64,000 nucleotides of DNA from Chaetomium olivaceum (taxonomy: Eukaryota > Ascomycota > Sordariomycetes > Sordariales > Chaetomiaceae): positions 248,001 to 312,000 of the forward strand of contig JAYWVB010000009.1 of NCBI GenBank assembly GCA_039881045.1, given 5' to 3'. Shown in pieces: positions 35,313 through 47,015 of this stretch. Numbering within the stretch: position 1 is the stretch's first letter; the number at the start of each line of letters is the position of its first letter. Position numbers and translations under genes: made by a program. The notes beneath the pieces are model-generated. The model searched no databases. It was not told the DNA's origin and was given only the letters and a program-made list of their open reading frames with translations.

Positions 35313-38300
35313 GAAAATCGACTGCGCGTGCCTTCCCTATATTGTACCGACGCCCTCTGCGGTTCTGGGCGCGCTCTCTGGGTTAACTTACACAGTACGC
35401 GCAAGTTGTGTGTTCTGTGGTATCCATGCCACATTGAACCTTAAAAGTTCTACCTGCTGGGAAATGCCTGAAACAGACAAACAACTAAGTAAGAGGCAGG
35501 TGCGCTCTTAGCCCTGACACTTTCCCAAACATGGAGTCTGAAAGCTCAGGCTCCGGTTCCCACGAAGGCGTCTGGAACTCTTTCGTTCTGGTGTTTCCGC
35601 CTCGCCAACTGAATGACGAAACTCTCAGCGCCCAGCTTCACTTGCCCCAAACCGCCAGCTCTGAGGTCATGATTCCAACCCGATCACGCCTGTTTTCTGC
35701 AAATCATCCACAGCGACCATTTGCTAATTATGGCAACACGGCTAATTGCACCTTCTCCACCTGAGGTAAGTTGCTTTCCGAGTGGAAGCTTACCTGCATG
35801 TACTTCAAACAATACCAATCAATCGACGACACCGAAATCTAGGTCCAGACACTGACCGGGGCTGACGAAGAATTCAAGAGGGCCCCGCGACTTTCCTTTG
35901 ATCCTCGTCTTCCGATTTGATTCGTCGTTTTCAACCTCAACTGCCTTGTGCTCTGAGTCCGCACCGTAATAAAAGGGACCGAGGCTTGGCTCGTTGTTTC
36001 TTGCGACATCTCGACCCAGGGAAGACATCGGCATACGCTTCGGACCCATGGAAACCGCAGGGGCTCGTGCCGTCGCTGGCGCTTTCTCCCGTTGTCGGCT
36101 CCCAACAACGGACGAATGATCCTCGAAACCAATGGCCGTGCGCTTTCTCCAGATGAACCATGCAGCCGATGCCTGCATGTCGAGATGCACAAGCGGAAAC
36201 AGCCAGTGGGATGCATCACCGAGATGGGAGACCGTTGGAGGAACCCCCTTGCCCGTTTGGGCAACTTGCAGGCAGGTTCCGGCTCCGCAATTCCACGTCG
36301 GGACGACCCACGATCCATCGCCATCGACCACAAGTGCGAGCCATCATGATGATGGTTTTGAGGATAGTAGGGTCGCCTTCCGTGACGAAGGCTGCCTCAA
36401 CGAAGATCAAGGCATCGTCTCCGACGCCGAAGCTTGGAGCACATCGCGTTTCAGGCAATGTCGGGTCCAGTCCTGACAGCTTGGCCGGCTTTCGCGATGC
36501 TAACCTCAGAAGATGATGGATTCCCCCGCCGAACCAAGGCTCTCTCCCCAGAGCCGCAAAAGTCTGGGTCAGGCGAGGCCGTGGTACAAGATATGTACTT
36601 GGCTTCGACGGCGACCTGGTGGACGTTGAGCGGTTAATAGGGTGATCGACGACGGGATTATGGAAGGGGCACAGGGGTCTCTCAATGGCTCCATGCCCTG
36701 AACGGAGCAGGCCCACATAGCGCGGCGTAATGACGGACACCATACTGCGTAGGGCTTAGATCGTGCGGAACACCTGGTGTGTCAAATCCAGCGAGCCCAC
36801 CAATCAAAGCAAGTGCCGGTTTCCTCCTCCCGCATGCATTCGGCGCCTCTCGTCGTCCACCACACACGGCTTCCCCCCTGTCCGCACGCCAGGAGTCAAG
36901 CAGCACCTCTCTGACCGTCTCCTGTTGCTGTGGCGCGGGGCACGAGAGCCAGATCCCGGACAGCGCTGTCATGGAACGGAGGGTTGTAAGCGTATCCGTC
37001 CCGAGTTGCCACCTGCATCTCGGGATCATCTGAACTGAGAGATCGACTGTCAGTTTCAGTTCTCGGATCATCTGCTGATACGACGTGGTATTCCGCCCAG
37101 GACACGTGGAATCTTTCTTTCGAGCCCTCGAAGCACAACAATCGCAAAGGCATGGTGTTAACTAGTCTAAAGTGGCCAAATGACCGACAAAATGGGTTTC
37201 ATAGCACTCGGATCAAAATGCTTCTCGTGGGTTTCGCATCTGCCTGGAATCTCCAAACCATGTTTCATGCCAATATCACTTGCCTCCTGTGGTCAATCTT
37301 GATGCGGCCGATCTCTTGCGCTACCAATGGCATCTTTTCCAGAACCCAGATACTTTCCCACATGCACAAAAGAACGCGTATTCGGTAAATGCACGACATT
37401 GCTAGACAGAAGAAGTTGTGGGCATTCTAGTGGGGTGTGAGACTTCGATGAACCGCCGAGATATTCTCGGTTTCCGGAATCAGCAACCCTCAGTGCCCCT
37501 GTTCCATGGGTCCCCAGGGCAAACCCCAAGCTTCCCAGACCCCCAGGCAGCGGCTTTCGGATCCATGCCCCTGCTCCCGATCACCATTTGTGGTCCAGGA
37601 CTCGGGACTGGGGTTTTAGCCCCCCCTCCCCCCAGGGCCCTTCGTCAACGAGCTCGCTCGAGATGGATGGCGCTGCATAATCAAAGGGTGCATATTTGCC
37701 AATGCGGGCAAAATCATCACAATGCCTTGAGCATGTCGGCGTTTTCCCCGGTGTCAACCAGAAACTAGGCGTTGCCTTTTGGAAATCCTGGGTGGGCAAG
37801 CCTGGGATCATCCTCCATGGACAATGCTGGCTGCCTTGGGGCAGAGGGGCCGTTGTGAGCCGCCGCAAGGATGGTAAAGCTTCGCTGGGAGAGCGACTGC
37901 GTACGTCTATGCACCGAATCAGGCCCGACTGCAAATTGCAAGGACACCGGCAGGGGAGTATCGCTGGCTGTGGTGTGGGGCCTGCCTCTGCAGATGGTTC
38001 GGGGGTTGAATGGCCTCGAGAGATGTTGGGCGAGAACTGAAGCTTGACCACTGGCCAATCCTAACGTCGGAGACCTGGTTTGTCACAGCTCTGTGGATGA
38101 ACTGTCGTTGTCAACCCCCTTCCAGGCATGTTCCGCCGCAGGGTGCAAGCGTTACACCCCCATGCAGCAGCCCTGGTCGGACATCGTTATGTGGTAGTGG
38201 TTCTTGTGGTCCGTTTGATGCTTGTCTGGACCTGGCTTTCCCAACATTGTCATGCTTGTCGAAACATTGACCGGGGAAATGGCAAGCGTGCTCAGGAGCC

Positions 38301-39000
38301 AGCAGGGCACAGGGAGACTGCAAGGAGACCGGTGGTTCCGTCATGGGCAGAGCCAGGGGGGTTTATTTTGGTCCTTCCCCAGGAATCCCCGCTGGCATAT
38401 AAGATGGGTAGCATCAATGCCGGCGGCTCTTGCCTTTCCCTTCCTTCCCGAGTTCTCTTCCCTCCCTCCCCCAACCCAACCAACCGGCTTTGATAGGGAG
38501 ACTGGAGAATCCTTGATCCTTACCACATAACGCAGCTTCGCTAACACCCCGCCGTTCACTGGCCACTGTTCGGCTCCCCCTCTACCACAGGTCACCAGCC
38601 TCGCTTGGAGAAAATCAAGGGCTGCGATTTAATCGAAGCCATCCCTCCTCTCGGCTGAAGTCATCGAGCTGGTCTGACGACATCCCCAACCGTTACCGGG
38701 TGAGAGGAGTTCACCCTCCGGTAAGACGAGCCCCGTCCCTCATCTTGCTAAGCGCCAGAAACGGTGGTAGTCCCCCGCCTTTATCGGCCAGTTCACCACG
38801 CGTCACGTACCCCTCGTGAGGCCCGGGGTTTCTTGTTCACTCGATCCCTGAAGATTCCCCTTTTTAATCTCCACCTGGCACTTGCCGGAAACACAAACAA
38901 AGCACACACTTGTTCTTTTCGGTTTCCGGAGAACATCAGCCTTTCCACCAACAACTAGCTGACGAAAATACTCCCAAAATTCCAAGACATTCCAACTAAG
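35313..39000. other. Gene-poor region upstream of the RRM gene
   Basis: About 3.7 kb. A small plus-strand frame at 35531-35764 (77 codons) is unlike any known family. The stretch 35819-36743 is listed separately. A TATA-like box (TATAAG, 38398-38403) about 600 bp before the RRM start may be its core promoter, with a long pyrimidine-rich leader after it. Otherwise nothing is recognised. Confidence 0.4.
35819..36743 (-). pseudogene. Possible broken coding region, unknown
   Basis: On the minus strand, the frame entering from 36743 (containing GDDALIFVEAAFVTEGDPTI) and the frame ending at 35819 (containing VVDGDGSWVVPTWNCGAGTC) look like one protein split by a one-base shift near 36330. Codon use is acceptable and the two join smoothly, but there is no clear start, no domain I recognise and no conserved motif. 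It may be a degraded gene, an exon pair with an unseen junction, or chance. Confidence 0.25.
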
Positions 39001-39803
39001 ATGTCAAAACTATTTATTGGGTAAGAAATCGCGGCTTTGAATACCGTTTGCCCATCGCAAGTCGCTGGCCACTAACAACGTAACCATAGCGGCCTTGCAT
39101 GGCACACGGAAGAGACGACCTTGAGGGTCAAGTTTGAAGAGTTTGGCGTGGTGGAAGAAGCGGTACGTTCTGTGCTGTTTCCATTCGATGCGGCTTCATC
39201 GACCTTGAACGGGGAATCTAACCCCTCGCCAGGTCGTCGTCAAAGACCGCGACACTGGTCGTAGCAGAGGATTTGGCTTTGTGCGCTACACCAATGAGGA
39301 AGACGCCGTCAAAGCCATTGAGGCAATGAACAACGTCGAGTAAGTCAGCTCAGTAGAGCCCACTGCCCCTCATCCTAGTTAGGCACTGACTGGTCTCCCT
39401 AGCTTCGACGGTCGACAGATCCGTGTCGACAAAGCTTCGGACACTGGTCCTAAGGGAGGCGGTGGTAACCGAGGCGGTATGTACCCGCCTCGCGGGTACG
39501 GGGCAATGCCAGTCGTTGGCGGCCCCATTGCATACGGCACCCAACCACCACCGTACGGAATGCCGCAAAACATGTACCAGCAACCGTACGGGCGTGGATA
39601 CGCTCCTGCGGCCCCTGCCGCGTACACCATGGCCCCGCAAGGTATGTGGAATGAAGCAAACAAAAAGCTGCAGAAGCAATAAAAGTGCTGACGGGATATG
39701 GATAGCGTGGGCGGCGAATCCCTACGGCTACCCCGACCCGAACCAACAGGTCCAACAACCCCCTCAGCAGCCGAACCAAGGCCACGGACCAGGCGGGTAT
39801 TAA
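39001..39803 (+). CDS. Small RRM RNA-binding protein (glycine-rich type)
   Basis: 178-aa protein with one RNA recognition motif and a Gly/Pro/Tyr/Gln-rich tail, like fungal and plant cold-responsive GRPs. Five exons: 39001-39020, 39090-39162, 39233-39339, 39403-39641 and 39706-39803, all junction phases consistent. RNP2 is KLFIGGL (split by intron 1) and RNP1 is RSRGFGFVRY. The tail has KGGGGNRGG then repeated PYG motifs, ending NQGHGPGGY. If the last intron (39642-39705) is retained, the frame stays open and ends GMWNEANKKLQKQ at 39682, giving a basic alternative C-terminus. Likely roles are RNA chaperoning or stress-linked mRNA handling, by family. Confidence 0.9.
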
Positions 39804-40670
39804 AGGACACTTGCCCGTCGGGTTAGGCGAGCCACGAAAAACAACCCACCTAGGCGATGGCACCAGCGAACGCAGTAACCGATAGAGTATTCGACGGCGA
39901 GAGGAGACGAGTTTTTACATACCTGGAGACCCCCTTTCTCTTTTGCCATTTAAAGCTCGCCTGATATTGCCGGTCGAGGATGCTGTACGATCAGACGTTG
40001 TTGTTGCTGCTGCTCTGTGATGACCGACATCCATGATACCCCTTGCGTGCTCTGTTCTCTTCTTCTCTCGGCATCGCCAGTTGCTTGGTGCCGACTTTTT
40101 GCTTTTCATCATGGGTTGGGGGGTTGAACGAGTCCAGGTTCCTGGGAGCGAGCGCTGGGATGTTTCTTCCCCTTCTGTTTCGTTTTCTGTTCTTCTCCTC
40201 CGATGTTTATTCCTTCAGTTTTGTTGCTGCTCCTTATTTCGTTTTGCATTTTCAAAGTTTGATACCGTGGTGGCGGAATGGGGCCAGGAACAAGGGGACA
40301 AAACGTGAATGGGATGACTGACGAGGAAAAGAAAACACGATGGACCGGGGCCTCACCGAGCCCCCACGCTTGCTTGCGGACATGGAGGGGAACCTAATTC
40401 GATGTTGAGTCTTACGTTATGGCAGGGCGTGCAGGTTTCGGAGGGGCTAGCTGGCTGGAGATATCCGTAAGAGAGGTTGGGGAAGGGGAGGGGGGGGGGG
40501 GATGGGAAAAGGGGAACCAACAAAAACATAACGATGGCCGTCAACAGGGCAGTCTGGGCCAAACCAAAACGGGGAAAGGAAGGATGGGGTGGAAAGGAAC
40601 TCGTAGCTGTTGTTTTCGTTCTGTTTTTCTCTCATCTCGTCGACAATGCTTTCTTGAACTCTGCCTTCCA
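39804..40670. other. Convergent 3' regions of RRM and ChaC genes
   Basis: About 870 bp. The RRM gene's 3' UTR probably covers the first part. A 10-nt G run lies at about 40491-40500. No gene is supported. Confidence 0.5.
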
Positions 40671-42114
40671 TCACGAGGTCTTCTCCGTCTCCTCCTGCTC
40701 ATCTATGCTGCTGACCTTTCTGAAGTTGTGGTGCTGCTCATGATGCTGCTGCTCCCGCCGCAACGCCGACGGCGACGGCGGCTGTTCCGGACCGGCATTG
40801 GCACCGACGCCGACATCGACAGGAGCGGGCGGGCTAAGGACTGCCGCTTTCCCTTCCACCACTGCAACCGCCGCCAACTCCTCGCGCGCAGCGACCGCCC
40901 GTAGCCGGTTCGACAGGTCCGTGACGTGCTCGTCGCCGCTCTCTGGACTCAGCTCGTCCAGCGCGGCCTCCAGCCCCCACAGGTAGTCGCGGTTCGGCCC
41001 GCTCGGGCCGCTGCTGCGGTAGATGTGCTCGGCGAGCTGCTGCGGGTCCTGCGGGCCGACGAACTGGTCGTTGTCGGGCGTGCCGATATAGACGAGGGTC
41101 CGGATCGGGCCGGGGTGGTGGCTATCGGCAGCAGGAGGAGCGGCAGCGGTGGTGGCGCTCGCAGAGGGGGCAGGGTGGAAGGGCGTGTAGTGGATCGTGT
41201 ACCCGTTGATCTCGCGGATGTCGAGGTACTCCTTGACCTCGGCAACGCGGTCGGGGATGATGCGGTAGGCCACGCCCCAGACCTTGTCCGGGGCCGAGTC
41301 GTGGTGGTCGGTCAGCTGCTCCCAGTAGGACCGCGAGATCAGCGTGACGACGCGGCCCGGGGCTTCGGGGGTACCGCGGTGGTCCTGGCTGGAGGAGGAG
41401 GGCGAGGGCGGGTTAGTGGGTGGTTGGGCATGCTGAGGAGAGGAATTCTTCGGGTTTGAGGAGGGAGGAAGAAGGTAACCATGATGATGATGGGCTTAGG
41501 ATCCAACAAGCGGATGATAGCACCGTAGCACCAACATCTGGGGTTGAAAAATCATGAGAAGAAAGGGAGTGAGGCTGAAATACCTTGCCTATAGAACAAT
41601 TAGTATGGGAAGAGCTGGGAATATGCCAACGGACTGGCCGAGGGGGGCTGGAACGGGAACGGTATTTTGATGAGCGAATGGCCAGGGGGGAACGGGAAAA
41701 GGGGGCGGCAGGGTAACAGGAAAAGCGAGCAGACGCAGCACGGGGCACGGGATGACAGCACTGGGATGCGAGGCGATGTTTTCCGTACCTGCCAGAACCT
41801 CCGGACATAGCCCGTTACCCAACCTGGGATTCGCCTATCTGGACCTGGTCAGCTCCCGCCTTGCCGAGCCGGATGATCAGCCTGAGGGGGGCTGTGGGTT
41901 TGGCTCTGGAGATTGGTTGGGGGTTGGGGGTTGGGAAGAAAGTTACCAAAATGCGGAGGAGGTTTCCAGATCAAGCTCCTGTAGAGCCAGAAATCAGTTT
42001 CCATTCCCAGTTACGACGAGGTACAAGATAAATAATAAGTTCATCACGATTCACCCACCCATAACCAAACAACCAGAACTCATTTGCTTCTGGGGCAGTA
42101 TCTTGGGCCGACAT
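40671..42114 (-). CDS. ChaC-type gamma-glutamylcyclotransferase
   Basis: Degrades glutathione in the cytosol to 5-oxoproline and Cys-Gly. Four exons: 42114-42059, 41978-41947 (32 nt), 41838-41789 (50 nt) and 41432 (or 41384) to 40671. Joined, they give EFWLFGYGSLIWKPPPHFDR, then RIPGWVTGYVRRFWQ and DHRGTPEAPGRVVTLI, the ChaC signature: GYGSLIW is the substrate-binding loop and the Glu of YLDIREINGY is the catalytic acid. The third intron is long (356 or 404 nt); two acceptors (at 41433 and 41385) both keep frame, giving 299 or 283 aa, and differ by a 16-residue Pro/Ser-rich insert. The C-terminus is a disordered, His-rich tail. Confidence 0.88.
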
Positions 42115-43728
42115 TTCCAGATGGGATCAAGGAAGACCACCTTCAAGACAGACAGACACTGACGCCCGAGGGCTGTACTACTGTACTGTGTAAGGTAAGG
42201 TAGTAAATTTGGGTAAAAATGCCCCTGAAAAAAAGAGGAAGTGTGCTTCTCCGGTGTGATGCTCGTGAGAATCGAGCCTAGTCGCCTCCAGAAATACTCC
42301 CGATAGTCCAAATCGAGTCAACTTCAAGTTTGATGTCCCCCCCTTGAAGTGTAAGCGAAAGGGAGAAAGTGCTCCTGTCGGGTATCGATCGATTTAAGAC
42401 GCCTTCCCCTTTGGCCCTCTTACATAACCTTGCAACAAACACGTGGAAGGGAAGGTGCCCCGGAACTTGCGGTCAATATCCAGGGCAGGCGCTGCAAGTC
42501 ATCGTTAGTGGAAACGGTTGTGGAGACTGGGGCTGTTGGCGCGGGAGCGTGCTTCGGCCCGTGTATCGCCTCATTTGGCTTTTTGGTGTGCGCGGTGTGA
42601 TGTTGTCGGTAGGGCTGAAATGGCCATGGCATTTGTTGCTTTTTTGACAACGGCCCCTGATCCATCATCGGTTCCCCATCCGGACGAGGCTTATTAGTTG
42701 ATTGGATTGCCAGTCTATGTTGCCCGTGGCCATTGAGGAATTCTCGATATTAGTTACATTTAGTTACATTGTCTGTTGGGGGTAGGTAACATATGCAGCA
42801 TGTGATGTGATACACGTGCACGCGCCTCGATATTCCTCCTGGAGTTTGGGAGAAAACCTGTCAAGCTTTCTTATGGTGCACCACGAAATCCGAAACTCGG
42901 GTTGCCAGGTCATGAAGCTTCCGAGGACCCTGCAGAAGCCGAGCTCAGGAAGACCCTGGATGCCCGAGTTGTGGGTCCGCGGGGCAATCGGGGTCAGGCG
43001 CTGCGCAAGCGTATGAATTACGTATTATTTACATACATTGTAATCGGGGCGGAGTGTACACTACACAGTATACTATCTCCAAGTAAGTTTGCTGGGCGGT
43101 GCTGGGCTTTCCTATGCCTATTCTTTCCACCGTAGGCTACATAGGTGCCAATACTAACCTTAGGTAGTATCGAACCCGAGATAAGTTTCCGATGCAGTGT
43201 TTAAGATTACCGACGGCCGACTCTTGCCTGGTGAGCTTATTTTTTGTCACATCTACCCTTGCCCGAAAACCCTACCAGTACACCTTGAACGTCACCGAGG
43301 ACTTACGCGGTAACACGCGTATCCTTTATTCGGCACCCGCCCGATGGGAAGTCCTAGGTCGGTAACCAGAACACGAGTTCAGGATTTTGCGCAGCGAGAA
43401 CAGCGGATTAAACGTAGGTCTTCGGATACCAAGTCTCTTGTTCTCCACTCGGATAGTTTGCCAAGGTGTTGCGACGGCGTGTGCTGCAGCAAAGTTGCGG
43501 CTGAGTCGGCACGCTGAATTGAATTGCAGTCGTAACTGCCCTACTTAAATACCACCTGTTCCTTGAACTACCGTGCCCCCTACCTTGTTTGCTGTTGCCT
43601 TGCAGAAGTGAGACCGGTCCTCCATACACCATCCAGCGCACCCCAAAAACATAACCCAAACATATTAGCGAGAACGACAGCGACGACGCTGTGCTTTTAC
43701 CTATCGCAACCAAGACGCATTCGCAAAA
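42115..43728. other. Intergenic region, ChaC / PEF
   Basis: About 1.6 kb between divergent genes. A TAGGTA-type palindrome arm pair lies near 43156-43166. A T-arm-like GGGTTCGAT occurs on the minus strand near 43170, without the rest of a tRNA. No coding region is supported. Confidence 0.5.
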
Positions 43729-44848
43729 ATGGCCTACAATAGGCCGTACAACCCGGATGAGCTGCCTAGGTGAGTCGATGCGGAGAACGCACACGCCATC
43801 GCAAGACTGTTTCGCATGTGCTGGGAAGCCCCGCCATCGCGATAACTAACCCATTGCCACCCCCTCGCAACCGTCACTGAGCTCTTTTGCTGATATTGCC
43901 CTTAGATTTGCGGAGCCCGAGCAAGTGAGCCTTACCCTCTCTCTTCTGTCATTCAGCAACTTCGCTTCTCGTTTGTTTCAGAAGCTAATGCTGTCTTTTA
44001 CTCGTTCCAGAAAGGAAACCCCCGGTCTCCAGTTTCAGCTCAACCGCCGTCTTCAAGATACGAGAGCAAGCCTCCTCCGCCGCGTCCAGTTGAACATAGA
44101 GGTTCCGGTGACCCGTACGGTTCTCACCAAGGTCGCCTATCGCCGAGACAGACAGCACCCCCCGATCGTTTCGGAATGAGCCCACCTCCGAGTGCTGGGG
44201 GCGGCCGTCCCCTCCACCACAACCTTCCTCCCGCCAACTCGCGGCCGCCTCCAAGCCCTGCGCCGCGCGATAGCACTGCCGACCCGACCTTGCTACCGCT
44301 TTTCAGAGCCGTGGATAAAGATGGTGGGTTGTGGGGTGTTTATGGGGACCACCAGTCGGTTGCTAACACACATCGCTTGCTCAGGCACTGGCCAGCTATC
44401 GGAACGCGAGCTCTCGGCAGCCCTTGTCAACGGTGACTGGACAGCCTTCGACCCGCAAACGGTTCGCATGATGATACGCATGTTCGACAGCGACCGCAGC
44501 GGCACCATCGGTTTCGAGGAGTTTTGCGGTTTGTGGTCGTTCCTGGCCTCGTGGCGTTCACTCTTCGACCGATTCGATGCGGACCGGTCTGGCAACATCA
44601 GCCTAGACGAGTTCAACAACGCGCTCGTCGCCTTCCGCTACCGCCTAAGCGAACGCTTCGTCGAGATCCTGTTCCGTACCTACGACAAGCGCAATGAGGG
44701 CGTCATGAGCTTCGACCTGTTCGTGCAGGCCTGTATTAGCCTCAAGCGCATGACCGACGTGTTCAAGCGGTACGACGACGACCGGGATGGTTACATCACA
44801 TTGAGCTTCGAGGACTTTTTGATTGAGATCCTGCGCCAGCTGAGATAG
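43729..44848 (+). CDS. Penta-EF-hand calcium-binding protein
   Basis: Relative of ALG-2/peflin and yeast Pef1, Ca2+ sensors acting at membranes. Exons 43729-43769, 43906-43924 (19 nt), 44011-44323 and 44385-44848; all phases fit; 278 aa. The first half is Pro/Ser/Gly-rich as in peflin. Five EF-hands follow: VDKDGTGQLSERE (split by intron 3), FDSDRSGTIGFEEF, FDADRSGNISLDEF, YDKRNEGVMSFDLF (poor ligands) and DDDRDGYITLSFEDF (insertion in the loop). The Asp-x-Asp-x-Ser/Gly pattern in EF2 and EF3 predicts real calcium binding there. The second exon is a microexon, which automated predictors may miss. Confidence 0.9.
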
Positions 44849-45425
44849 GGGGCCGATTTTGGTTTCTCGCCTTCGACGTGGTAATTTGGCTACGGTTTTT
44901 TGGCTCTGGACTGATAGGTCTACTGGGTCTTTATTTTAGTTCAGGAGGTAATTTTACATACAGACGAATGACGAAGTTGATACCCCGAGCTACCACACAA
45001 AGCTTTCTCATTTTCACATTGTTGTGTCTTGACATGATAGCAAAGCGTCTATTCTTAGACCGCCAGGGCTCTACAGATGTACATGCAGCAGAAAAGCTAA
45101 ATGGTAGCAGAGGAGCGTCGGTATACACTGCATTTCAGAACAGCATCGATACAGGGTCGACCTACACATCGCAAAACGGCATCACTACAGTATCAGGCCC
45201 ACCACATGCCAGGAAGGTATCATCACAAAGGGCACATGTCAACATATATTTAGGTTACTAAACCTTAACCTAAACTGGTGATGCTCTCATCATCATAACA
45301 TAGGTCAGATGTCATGTCCTAGCGCTACGCACGGGTCGTCGAGCACCGGTGTATATGATGAGTTTCCCACCTCTTCCCACTTTAATCCCAAATCGTCTCC
45401 CTCAACTTCTCTACTCGTTTTCAAT
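44849..45425. other. Intergenic region
   Basis: About 580 bp, AT-richer than the genes. An in-frame upstream Met at 45309 would add 39 residues to the following gene; I prefer the Met at 45426. Nothing else is seen. Confidence 0.45.
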
Positions 45426-47015
45426 ATGGAATCAAATTCATCATCTTTTACCCGCCCCTTCGCCGTACCTCCACTCACGATATGGGACCTATCGGACGGG
45501 AGAGTAGAGCAGGTTGACAGCTATCTAGCTGCAGTTTGCCCGGAATGTCGGCGTGTCCCCAAGCCCGTCGCCCTTCACACACTCGATCTCTCGCCGACAC
45601 GGCTCGAAACGCCCGGCTTCATCAACATGATCAACGACGGCAGAGAATTGGACCTGGTGCGCAAGATGAACCTGTTTGCTCCTCTAGCAGAGTACGACTG
45701 TCCAGAGTGCGAAAGCCACACGACGAAGGAGGAGCTGTTGCACATCCGTGCCGCCACGGGCTTCGCTCTTCGAAGGACATTTGCTCTGCTTAGCACCTGG
45801 AAGCCAAGCGGGGGGAGACTACTGCTCGACATCACGCCACACACCGCCAGCGACGCCCGCCACTATTTCCTCCATCTCGAAACCGACGGCCTCAGCCAAA
45901 ATATCACCATCGTCGACACAGACAATGGTTGGGGCAACGCTGAGGGGGCCGGGCTTCCGCTACCCGATGCCACTGTCCGTGCCTTCCAGAACATCGCATT
46001 CCAAAACGATTTCTGGGGGGTACTCCCGGGCTCTCGGCGGTAACGGCGCTCTCGTTGCGGCGACAGCCAACCCAACAGTGGGCGCCGTCGTCGGTATTAA
46101 AGATCATCGGCAAGCTTTCCGGCTTGCGCGAGCTTCATTACGAGCTCTGGAGGGAATGGGAACGCGAGCCCACGGGGAGCGCCGACCGAAGTAAGTCCAG
46201 TCCAGCTAACACCCACCCCGGGGTACCTTACCACCCATAAAAAAAGCTTGAGCTAACCGACACGCAAACAGGCATCCGGGCCTTCCACGACGCCCCCCCC
46301 TCCGTCGGCCCCGGGCTCTCCAAGCTAGTCTTATTCGAAGACTTCTCGGAGGCCTACACCACCACGACCCCCTCCCCCATCCCGCGGCACGTCCTCACGC
46401 CCAACCGCCGCGCGCGCGTCCGAGGGCCTCGCCATGGCAGCCGCCGCGCTACCGGGACTCCGGCACCTCTCGGCGTCGTTCCTCGTGGAGGCGGGGTGGT
46501 TCCTGCCGGCCGTCTCCACCGTGCCCTCCGCCCCGTCCTCCGTGCTCGCCACGCTGGCCACCCTCACGCTCACCTCGGGGGTCCTGGCCCCGGACACCAG
46601 CGTGCGGGCCATCAACAACCTGCTCGGCATGGCGGGGGTGGTGGCGGCGGCCAGGTTGCCGGGGTTGAGGTTGATGGAGCTGTAGAACGGTGGGAGGGGG
46701 TTGGCGTGCGTGTTCCGGTACCAGGTGTTGCCGCGAATGTCATCTTCGTCCGAGGAGAGGGCAGTGGCGGCCCGCATCACCTGGCGCGCGACGTGGGATG
46801 TTGAGCTGGAGTCGGTGGTGGTGGAAGCGTGGGAGTCGGTGGTGAGGGGGAATGGGTTGACGGGTGGGTTGCAGGTCGTCAAGGAGCTGCTGGGCGCTGG
46901 TGTTACCGACTCGGTTAGGTCCCATGGAGACGCCATCTGCCATCTGGGGTTCTCGCACGACGTGTGCCACCCCGTTTCATTGTCGCAGATCCGGAGGGGA
47001 ATTGTTGGTGATTAG
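45426..47015 (+). pseudogene. Fungal F-box-associated-like family member, broken
   Basis: Belongs by its segments to a large fungal family of unknown function that usually carries an N-terminal F-box; this copy starts at MESNSSSFTRPFAVPPL. Family features: RRTFALLSTWKPSGGRLLLD, HTASDARHYF, LHYELWREW, KLVLFEDFSEAY, LSASFLVEAGWF, TLTLTSGVLAPD, ITWRATWDVELESVVVEAWE, and RSHGDAICHLGFS. Exons are 45426-46190 and 46272-47015 (intron GTAAGT, GCTAAC, CAG). Three defects interrupt it: one missing base near CCCGGG (46025-46030), one extra base in GCGCGCGCG (about 46408-46419), and TAG at 46683-46685 where the family has Trp (MEL-W-NG). The stop is a TG-to-TA change, the kind RIP makes. The indels may be sequence errors; the stop is harder to dismiss. 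Confidence 0.65.

Noticed and set aside
43160..43240. GGGTTCGAT on the minus strand suggesting a tRNA
   Set aside because: The T stem does not pair and no A-box lies at the right distance.
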